A DNA stretch of 64,000 nucleotides, taken from NCBI RefSeq assembly GCF_030294945.1, contig NZ_AP018448.1, positions 4,866,001 to 4,930,000 on the forward strand. The letters run 5' to 3'. Positions 48,093 to 54,674 of this stretch are shown here, piece after piece (position 1 is the stretch's first letter; each line of letters opens with the position of its first letter). This DNA comes from Streptomyces graminofaciens (GTDB taxonomy: Bacteria; Actinomycetota; Actinomycetes; Streptomycetales; Streptomycetaceae). The position numbers and the translations under genes are program-made. Below the pieces are notes generated by a model that saw only the letters and a program-made list of their open reading frames with translations, ran no database searches and had not been told where the DNA came from.

Positions 48093-48557
48093 TCAGGACA
48101 GAACCGGCCCAACGCCCTCATCGGACGGCCACGCGTCGGCAACATCGAAGGAGACAACTGTCCCACCGAAGCGACTTGGACCGGAGTGCCACGACTCAGC
48201 GATGGAGTCGACGAGGAGCAACCCGCGCCCATGGGCATCGTTGGCCTCCGGTTGCCGCATGCGCACACTCGCCGGAAACCCCGGATTATGCACCTCGATC
48301 CGAAGCGACGTCTCCACGCGGTACCAAGCAACGCGCACCGTCCAGGTCTCGTCAGCCCGTCCGTAGAGAATGGCGTTGGTCACCAGCTCCGAGATCATCA
48401 ACACACAGTCGTCGATCGAGCAGGCCGGGTTGTACGGGGCGATGAACTTCCGGAACCAGCGCCGCGCCCGAGGTACGGACTCCGCGACAGGGTGCAGGGT
48501 CATGGCACCGAGTCGCGGCGAGTCCGCAGAGGGAAAGCGGTCGATCGTGTAGGCCAT
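48093..48557 (-). CDS. RsbW-like ATP-binding protein
   Basis: A 154-residue HATPase-fold protein of the anti-sigma/serine kinase type. The N-box is CVLMISELVTNAILYG, the G1-like segment VHNPGFPASVR and the lid GRGLLLVDSIAESWH. Such proteins are numerous in streptomycetes and may bind a sigma factor or act with STAS proteins. ATG at 48557 is nine bases after AAGGAG. It lies 6 bases from the zinc-motif gene upstream, on the same strand. The target is unknown. Confidence 0.85.
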   Translation of the reverse strand: MAYTIDRFPSADSPRLGAMTLHPVAESVPRARRWFRKFIAPYNPACSIDDCVLMISELVTNAILYGRADETWTVRVAWYRVETSLRIEVHNPGFPASVRMRQPEANDAHGRGLLLVDSIAESWHSGPSRFGGTVVSFDVADAWPSDEGVGPVLS

Positions 48558-48563
48558 CCGCAC

Positions 48564-48737
48564 TCACTCCTTGCCGCTGCCGTCGCAGTCGAGGCAGCGT
48601 CGCTTCGATGTGACACTGAGGCGGTCATTGGCCGTGGAGAGCGCCAGTGCCGTGCGGGAGCCGACGCGCTTCCAACCGCGCCCCCGACATCCCCGGCAAG
48701 TTGCACGCGCGCCCTGGTCCGGCCGCCGACTCGTCAC
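48564..48737 (-). CDS. Small DnaJ-like zinc-motif protein
   Basis: A 57-residue protein with two CxxCxGxG-type knuckles: CRGCRGRGW near the N-terminus and CLDCDGSG at the C-terminus, together enough for one zinc site as in DnaJ. I choose GTG at 48737 (AAGGGGG upstream); an ATG at 48791 lies in the operator region. It begins a short unit with the RsbW-like gene. The function is unknown. Confidence 0.72.
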   Translation of the reverse strand: MTSRRPDQGARATCRGCRGRGWKRVGSRTALALSTANDRLSVTSKRRCLDCDGSGKE

Positions 48738-48758
48738 TCCGTGCCCCCTTCCGAATCC

Positions 48759-48799
48759 AAGTGGCCTTAGCCACTTCCTGGATAGTGGCATTAGCCACT
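48759..48799. promoter_or_regulatory. Paired palindromic operators (second GntR family)
   Basis: Two palindromes stand side by side: AAGTGGCCTTAGCCACTT (48759-48776) and AGTGGCATTAGCCACT (48784-48799), centre to centre 24 bases. They precede the zinc-motif gene and lie 38 bases past the end of the second GntR gene. A related AGTGGCTA/TAGCCACT pair lies upstream of that GntR gene. Confidence 0.8.
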
Positions 48800-48836
48800 T
48801 GGACTGTGCAAGCGGTTCGACACAACTCCCGGGCCA

Positions 48837-49577
48837 TCAGGTGAGCGGGTAGCCCTGCTCGAACGCCCAGCGATGCGGCGGATACGCGGCTTCGGCGAAC
48901 TCCAACGGCCGGTCCTGGAGGTCGAAGACGACGTGATGAACGATCAGGACCGCAGACCCGGCTTGCAGCTGGAGGTCTGCCGCCTCCTCTTCCGTTGCAC
49001 TGCGAGCACACATACGGTCTTCGGCGTAACTCCCCTGGCGCCCGGTCATGTTCTCGACGTACATGAGCGTCCCCTCTTGGATCCGCTCCGGCTCCAGGAG
49101 CTTCGGGGCGCGGTGGCCGACGTCCGGAGCGAACCACGAAGTGGACAGCGTGATCGGCCCGTCCTGATTGTTCGTCACCCGCCGCCGATGCACGGCCCGA
49201 AGGTCTTTGACCAGACCCAAAGCCTCAGCAACGTGGTCCGGCGCATCCATCCAACCGGCTGAGGTGATCACCGCGTACTCACCGGGCGTGTAGATCTTCC
49301 CGGTCTGCCGAGCCCGCCCGTACAACTCGCGCGCCCGCCGGTTGACCTCCAGGCTGCGCACATACGTGCCCGATCCCTGACGCTTCTCGACGAGCCCTTG
49401 ATGGCTCAGCGCCTCCAGCGACCGCGCAGCAGTAGGGCGGGACACCTTCCAGTTCGCCGCCAACTGCCGCTCCGAGGGCACCTCGTCCCCCGGCCGCAGG
49501 TCACCCCGAAGAATCTGATCACGAATGTAGTGCGCGATCTGGAGATACTTCGGCTGAGCCTCTTCGATCTGAGGCAT
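48837..49577 (-). CDS. GntR-family transcriptional repressor, second copy
   Basis: A 246-residue regulator with a winged HTH (KYLQIAHYIRDQILRGDLRPGDEVPSERQLAANWKVSRPTAARSLEAL) and a UTRA domain (residues ~90-240). It is only moderately similar to the first copy. AGGAGGAGAC precedes the ATG. Palindromes with AGTGGCTA/TAGCCACT lie upstream of this gene and before the next gene downstream, so it probably controls itself, the zinc-motif/RsbW pair and perhaps the divergent DUF1152 gene. Confidence 0.9.
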   Translation of the reverse strand: MPQIEEAQPKYLQIAHYIRDQILRGDLRPGDEVPSERQLAANWKVSRPTAARSLEALSHQGLVEKRQGSGTYVRSLEVNRRARELYGRARQTGKIYTPGEYAVITSAGWMDAPDHVAEALGLVKDLRAVHRRRVTNNQDGPITLSTSWFAPDVGHRAPKLLEPERIQEGTLMYVENMTGRQGSYAEDRMCARSATEEEAADLQLQAGSAVLIVHHVVFDLQDRPLEFAEAAYPPHRWAFEQGYPLT

Positions 49578-49602
49578 GTCTCCTCCTCATCTACCCAGCC
49601 CA

Positions 49603-49625
49603 AGTGGCTATGGCCAGTAGCCACT
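49603..49625. promoter_or_regulatory. Operator between the GntR and DUF1152 genes
   Basis: AGTGGCTA (49603-49610) and TAGCCACT (49618-49625) form an inverted repeat with a 7-base spacer, in the divergent promoter region. The half-sites equal those at 48.76-48.80 kb, but the spacing differs. Confidence 0.65.
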
Positions 49626-49667
49626 ATAGAGTGAGTGGTCAACCCTCGACCCCGTAGGCTGAACCGC

Positions 49668-50765
49668 ATGAAGCGGTTGATCGTCGCAGCAGGAGGAGGG
49701 GGCGACGCAGTCGCCGCCGCAATGCTTCACGCCGCCCTCTACGGCGACGAGGACCAGGCGGTGATCCTCACGTACGCGTGGGACCGCCTCCTGATCGATC
49801 CAGTTCCGGGCCCCCGAGGACCGGACAACTTCACCGGCCTCCAACACCTCACCCCAGCAGTCTGGACAGTGCCGGCCGAGGCCCGCCCGATCGCTCCGGC
49901 AGGCTCCACCCTCCCCCGACTCGCAGCAGAGCTCCCACACACCTTCGCGCTGATCGACCCACACCACGGAGTCGAAGGCATTGCCCGCCAGCTCGAAGAG
50001 CTAGTGGACCGCTTGTCACCGGAGTCGATCGATCTCTTGGACGTTGGCGGAGACATCCTCGCCCGAGGCGATGAGCCGACACTGAAGAGCCCGCTCGCCG
50101 ACGCCGTCACGCTCGCCGCGTGCTGCCAGGTGAACGCACCGATCCGCCTCCTAGTGACAGGCCCCGGTCTGGACGGCGAACTGCCTCCCGATGAACTACG
50201 CGGGATCCTCGGCCCTCTCGTCCACACCTTCACGGCCAAGGACGTTGAGCCGATCAGCTCGGTCCTGGAGTGGCACCCATCCGAAGCAACCGGGATGCTC
50301 GCGGCGACAGCCCGAGGGGTACGCGGCACGTGCGAGATGCGAGACGCCGGCCTTCCCGTCCCTCTCACTGACGAAGGGCCGACCGTCCATGAAGTCGACC
50401 TCGACGAAGCCCTGAGCCGCAACCAGTTGGCCCGCGCCATCACAGTGAGCGCAACTCTGGACGAGGTAGAGGCACACAGCCGCGAAATCTGCGGATACTC
50501 AGAGATCGACTACGAGCGCAACAAGGCCGCATGGCTCAAGGACCAGCCACCGTTGAAGCTCGCCCCCCAGGCCGTGCTGTCCCAACTCGACCAGTTCGAA
50601 GCCGAGGCCCGGAACCGCGGAATCACCCACACGACGTTCCGCCGCATCACCGAGGCGATGAACCTCAACGGCTCCCTACGTGAGGACCTGCGCCAACTCC
50701 TGATCAGCAGCACTCCGGAGAAGTACGATGCGCCCCTGTGGCGCATCACATCCACTGCTGAGTAA
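49668..50765 (+). CDS. DUF1152 domain protein
   Basis: A 365-residue soluble protein of the DUF1152 family. The N-terminus LIVAAGGGGDAVAAAMLHAAL is a Gly-rich nucleotide-binding-like loop, and DLLDVGGDILARGDEPTLKSPLADAV is the family's other landmark. The activity is unknown. TAGGCT lies seven bases before the ATG and no ribosome site is seen, so the transcript may be leaderless. It is divergent from the second GntR gene and shares its operator region, so it is probably under that repressor. Confidence 0.85.
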   Translation: MKRLIVAAGGGGDAVAAAMLHAALYGDEDQAVILTYAWDRLLIDPVPGPRGPDNFTGLQHLTPAVWTVPAEARPIAPAGSTLPRLAAELPHTFALIDPHHGVEGIARQLEELVDRLSPESIDLLDVGGDILARGDEPTLKSPLADAVTLAACCQVNAPIRLLVTGPGLDGELPPDELRGILGPLVHTFTAKDVEPISSVLEWHPSEATGMLAATARGVRGTCEMRDAGLPVPLTDEGPTVHEVDLDEALSRNQLARAITVSATLDEVEAHSREICGYSEIDYERNKAAWLKDQPPLKLAPQAVLSQLDQFEAEARNRGITHTTFRRITEAMNLNGSLREDLRQLLISSTPEKYDAPLWRITSTAE

Positions 50766-50810
50766 CAATCTTCTTCACGGGTTCAAGGCGGCTCGCTCCG
50801 CTCCCCGCGC

Positions 50811-50881
50811 GCGGCCCGGCCCCCGGCCGGGCCTGCGCTCCTGCCTACGTCCCGCTCCAGCCCGGCCGGGGGCCGGGCCGC
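50811..50881. repeat. 22-bp perfect GC palindrome
   Basis: Arms 50811-50832 and 50860-50881 are perfectly complementary (built of GGCC/CCGG blocks) with a 27-base loop, 46 bases after the DUF1152 stop. It can be the terminator of that gene, or a single-strand origin of the element's rolling-circle replication. Confidence 0.8.
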
Positions 50882-50954
50882 GCTCATGGCGATCAGCCGC
50901 CTGATGCCAGTAAAGGGTGCATCGTGGCTGGGGCGGTCGGCTCCACGGCTTTAG

Positions 50955-52510
50955 CCCAAGACCGGGAAGTTAGGGCTGTTGTGGCTGGTCGGGTGGGTTG
51001 ACATGGGAACGGAGCCCGGCGCGGACTGTGAGTGTCGAGGTCACGGTCCGAGGGGGCTCCGTTGTCTGTTCAGTGTGCCACCGCAGGGGTGGTTCGGGAC
51101 CGGTCGTGGGTGTGGTTGCCCGGTCATTTAGGGGTGTTGACGCGGTGGGTGCCGCCGTCGCTGGTGGACGAGGTGGTTCGAGCGGCGGGCCGGGGTGAGC
51201 GGCGGGTGCGGCTGCTGCCGGCGCGGGTGGTGGTCTACTTCGTGCTGGCCATGGTGCTGTTCCCGGAGTGTGGATACCGCCGGGTGTGGGCGTCGTTGAC
51301 GGCCAGGTGGCCCGGTTCGGCACTTGCCGATCCATCGGCAGCGGCTCTGCGGCAGGCTCGTCGGCGGTTGGGGGTCGAGCCGCTGGCGTTGCTGTTCGAC
51401 CGGCTTCGCGGCACGGTGGGCACCCCGGCAACGCCGGGGGTGTTCTGGCGGAGTCTGCGGCTGGTGGCCTGGGACGGCACCTGCGTGGAGGTGGCGGACA
51501 GCGAAGCGAACGTGGCCCGGTTCAGGCGGCATGCGGCCCGCACCACACGTCCGGCCGGCTATCCCCAGGTGCGGCTGACCGCGCTGGTGGAGTGCGGGAC
51601 CCGTGCCCTAATCGATGCGGTGTTCGGGCCGCAGCAGTACACCGAGTGGCCGCAGGCCCGTGCTCTGCTGCCCTCTCTGCAGCCTGGCATGCTGCTGCTT
51701 GCCGACCGCGGCTACGACGGCTTCGAGGCCCTGCGGGACGCTGCTGCCACCGGCGCCGATGTGCTGTGGCGGGTGCAGGCAGGGCGTCTGCTGCCCGTCA
51801 TCCGCCCGTTGCCGGACGGCACCCATCTCACCCTGGTCACCGACCGGCGCTCCGGTGACCGGCTCACCCGGTGGATGCGCCACGGCCGCCGCGGTCCGAT
51901 GCCCGCACACCTGACCGCCCTCACGCTGCGTGTGATCAGCTACCGGGTCACCCGGACCGCCGCGGACGGCACCTTTCGCACCAGCACGGTCCGCCTGGTC
52001 ACCACGCTGCTCGACCCGCACGAGCACCCGGCCGCCGAGCTGGCCGTCCTCTACCAGCAGCGCTGGGAGATCGAGACCGCCTACTACGGGCTCAAGGTCA
52101 CCCTGCGCGGAGCCGACCGCGTCCTGCGCTCACGCACCGTCGCGGGAGTTGAACAGGAACTCCTCGCGCTGCTGACCGTCTACCAGGCCGCCCGCATCGC
52201 CATGACCCAGGCGGCCACCACCGCCGGGGTCGACCCCGACCGGCTGTCCTTGACCACGGCCCTGCACACCATCCGGCTCACGCTGATCACCGCCAACACC
52301 ACAGGACCGACCCTCCTTGCGGAAGTCCTGCTGAAAGCACGCAACCTCGCGCCCACACGGCGCCGTTCACGCACCAGCCCGCGGTGCGTCAAACGCACCC
52401 TGTCGCCCTACGCCTACAACAAGACCAAAGGCAGCGTCGGACACAAGACGACCGTGACCACCACCATCACCCTGACCAGCGCCGACAGACCTTAACTTCC
52501 CGGTCTTGGG
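50955..52510 (+). mobile_element. IS4-type insertion sequence
   Basis: A 1,556-bp element bounded by near-perfect terminal inverted repeats (CCCAAGACCGGGAAGTTA at the left, complement at the right). Six-base direct repeats CTTTAG (50949-50954 and 52511-52516) look like the target duplication. The single transposase frame is intact and the ends match well, so the insertion is probably recent. Confidence 0.9.
51062..52495 (+). CDS. IS4-family transposase
   Basis: A 477-residue DDE transposase. The IS4 N-terminal domain (WLPGHLGVLTRWVPPSLVDEVV) is followed by the catalytic core: first Asp in LVAWDGTCVEVAD, second in LLLADRGYDGFEAL, and Glu in YQQRWEIETAYYGLK, the YREK-like signature. I choose the TTG at 51062, a few bases after GAGGGGG; a GTG two codons later is also possible. 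It should be functional. Confidence 0.9.
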   Translation: MSVQCATAGVVRDRSWVWLPGHLGVLTRWVPPSLVDEVVRAAGRGERRVRLLPARVVVYFVLAMVLFPECGYRRVWASLTARWPGSALADPSAAALRQARRRLGVEPLALLFDRLRGTVGTPATPGVFWRSLRLVAWDGTCVEVADSEANVARFRRHAARTTRPAGYPQVRLTALVECGTRALIDAVFGPQQYTEWPQARALLPSLQPGMLLLADRGYDGFEALRDAAATGADVLWRVQAGRLLPVIRPLPDGTHLTLVTDRRSGDRLTRWMRHGRRGPMPAHLTALTLRVISYRVTRTAADGTFRTSTVRLVTTLLDPHEHPAAELAVLYQQRWEIETAYYGLKVTLRGADRVLRSRTVAGVEQELLALLTVYQAARIAMTQAATTAGVDPDRLSLTTALHTIRLTLITANTTGPTLLAEVLLKARNLAPTRRRSRTSPRCVKRTLSPYAYNKTKGSVGHKTTVTTTITLTSADRP

Positions 52511-52516
52511 CTTTAG

Positions 52517-52718
52517 CCACCTCCCCGGTCAGGGTCCCGCGTCGAGCAAGACCAGGGGGCCACTCGTGCTAATTGCGGTCAGGCCCAAAGCCTGCCCGAG
52601 TTGCCAACCAGCGTACGGCCCCCTGATCATGCTCGACCCCAAACCGGGCAGGCCACCGACCAAACCCGCTCCACCGACCTCGCTCCTGTCTGACGCAAGC
52701 GCCACCTGGCGAGCGATG
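52517..52718. other. Intergenic region beyond the IS4 element
   Basis: Two hundred bases with no convincing gene lie between the IS and the end of the receiver-like gene. I see no strong hairpin terminator for the minus-strand operon; the insertion may have removed it. Confidence 0.4.
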
Positions 52719-54674
52719 CTACGCATTGCCCTTATCAATAAGACTCGGGTCGAACGCGTCACGAGAATCGCGTTGCGACATCCTTGAGAGCAGGGCCGAC
52801 CGATACGGCTCTCGAAGGCGCCCAACTCTTTTCACACCATAGAACACGGTTGAGGTCTCGATCGAGATGAGCGACTGCAGGGCCGGCGAAGGTACGGTGC
52901 AAGTCAAGGCGGCGGTAATTTGATCGGCCCCTTTACCTGCAATGCGGTGAGGCTGCATAGCCTTGTATGCCGCCACCTTTTTCACAACCCAGGAACGCAA
53001 GATATTGAAACGCTCCTGCCAATTGGGCAATACGTGATCAGGCATGGCTTGATCCGAAGACAGCCAGCCAGCGCCTTGATCATTGAGGACGCACATATCA
53101 AGCGCCGTCAGGGGCACATACTGCTGCTGACTGAGCCTGACTTCAACACCGCCACCCGATTCCGAGAAGAAGAATGGGAGGTCAAATGACGTCGCAATAC
53201 CCCCACCAGGCTGCGCAATAACTCGTCCATCGACGGGTCGCTTCAACGGCGCGAGCCTGACAAATTCGAGATCATTGGTTCTCTTACCGTTGTGTCGAAT
53301 CGCCAAGTCACACGGCTGCGCCAGCAAGATCATGTAATTTTCTGCACCATCCTGCCTCGGAACTAGAGCCGCAGAGTCGTCCTCTTCCGCAACCCCACCC
53401 TTCCTACCCTTCGCCAGTTCAAAAGAATGAGGCTTGTCAACGAATTTCTGGAAGCAGAAAACATCGCCTACTTCGAGCGGAAAATGCAACTGCGTCAAAT
53501 GATCCGGCGATTCGAAATATTCCAATCGCTCAATCTCGGCAAGCTCTCTCCTGACTCTGTCAGGGTCAGGAGAATTCGGCAATTTAACCCGACTCAGCTT
53601 CGTCACTATGCGGTTCGAATTGTGCACGTTTTCATCGGCCCGCAGTTTGGCACGCACTGAGTCCTGGGTGAAGGCTGTAGCAATCCTGAGCAGTGTTTCA
53701 GGGCCCCAGGTCCCGTCTGTCAGTCTGTCCCCGTTGAGAGCGGCCTCCAAGGTGTACGGGTCGATGTCCCCAACCTTCGATATCGCCTCACCCCATGTGC
53801 CCCTCACTGCACCAGCAAGGCTCTGTTGCATGCGTTCCAACGCCGGTGCGAGCAGAGTAAGTTTCAGCATTCGGGGAAAACCTGCCTGGCTGACTGACAG
53901 GTGCCCTTTGGCGATAACTAGAAATCGGGAGGAGTCCGCATCAAACTTCTTTGCAAGAGCCTTCCATACTTCGATTTCTGCATCAGCATCGGCAACTGTG
54001 TGAGTCAGAAGACCGATACGCCAACTTTCTGGGGCATCGTGCAGGAGGGCAGCAATTTCCTGCTCACCGGCGTCTTCTGAGGCCCCCTCTCTACTGAAAT
54101 CGCGGTCAAAGAGGATCAACGTGCTCTTGCCGTCGGTCAGCAGAGCACTCCGCTGTTTGCGCCAGGAAGAGAGGGAGAGAGTGATGAACTCTCGCGAGTC
54201 GGCAAGCAACTCCCTCAAATTTGCTGCGGCTGGCTCGTCCTCTTCCGGCGAAGGTTCTAGCGGATCAGAATCGAACCCTCCAGCTACCGCGGAACGGATC
54301 TGCGCGCGCTCGACCTGATTTAGGTTTCCCCATACTTTTCTTACCTCGTCGGCGACTAGTTCCAGCGGCGTAGAGGAGTCCTCATCGACTTCCAAGGAAG
54401 GTATGGTTTTAGCGATCTTCTGTAAGTCCGCCATCCTCAGCAGACCATCGACGAGTGCAGCAAAGACGTCTTCACCATCGTCTTCACGCTCGGCGTACCA
54501 GTCATCGACACAGATAATCCGGTCGACTCGCGCAAGAGTCAGCAGCTCCTGCGAAGCCGCTTTGGCGTCGAAAGGCACAACAACCGTAGGGCTCGGCTGT
54601 GCAGGGATAGCTGGCGCGTTGGCGTCGACACCAGTCGCCGCAGCCTCCATGGTGTTCCCATCACGCTTCAACAC
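52719..54674 (-). CDS. Receiver-like protein with split receiver domain and unknown C-terminal domain
   Basis: A 651-residue soluble protein with no family I can name. The N-terminus looks like a response-regulator receiver in pieces: acidic pair D57-D58 after a hydrophobic strand (RIICVDD), candidate phosphoacceptor D190 (STLILFDRD), Thr in GLLTHT (about 222-226) and Lys256 (FLVIAKG). About 130 acidic residues are inserted between the first and third strands. Residues 260-651 include MILLAQPCDLAIRHNGKR and FFFSESGGGVEVRLSQQQY and may be the effector. GTG at 54674 lies 14 bases inside the ATPase gene; ATG at 54650 is the alternative. Last gene of the operon. Confidence 0.75.
   Translation of the reverse strand: MLKRDGNTMEAAATGVDANAPAIPAQPSPTVVVPFDAKAASQELLTLARVDRIICVDDWYAEREDDGEDVFAALVDGLLRMADLQKIAKTIPSLEVDEDSSTPLELVADEVRKVWGNLNQVERAQIRSAVAGGFDSDPLEPSPEEDEPAAANLRELLADSREFITLSLSSWRKQRSALLTDGKSTLILFDRDFSREGASEDAGEQEIAALLHDAPESWRIGLLTHTVADADAEIEVWKALAKKFDADSSRFLVIAKGHLSVSQAGFPRMLKLTLLAPALERMQQSLAGAVRGTWGEAISKVGDIDPYTLEAALNGDRLTDGTWGPETLLRIATAFTQDSVRAKLRADENVHNSNRIVTKLSRVKLPNSPDPDRVRRELAEIERLEYFESPDHLTQLHFPLEVGDVFCFQKFVDKPHSFELAKGRKGGVAEEDDSAALVPRQDGAENYMILLAQPCDLAIRHNGKRTNDLEFVRLAPLKRPVDGRVIAQPGGGIATSFDLPFFFSESGGGVEVRLSQQQYVPLTALDMCVLNDQGAGWLSSDQAMPDHVLPNWQERFNILRSWVVKKVAAYKAMQPHRIAGKGADQITAALTCTVPSPALQSLISIETSTVFYGVKRVGRLREPYRSALLSRMSQRDSRDAFDPSLIDKGNA

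Noticed and set aside
52506..52787. 93-codon plus-strand frame after the IS4 element
   Set aside because: It overlaps the 3' end of the receiver-like gene and starts at the IS edge; no support as a gene.
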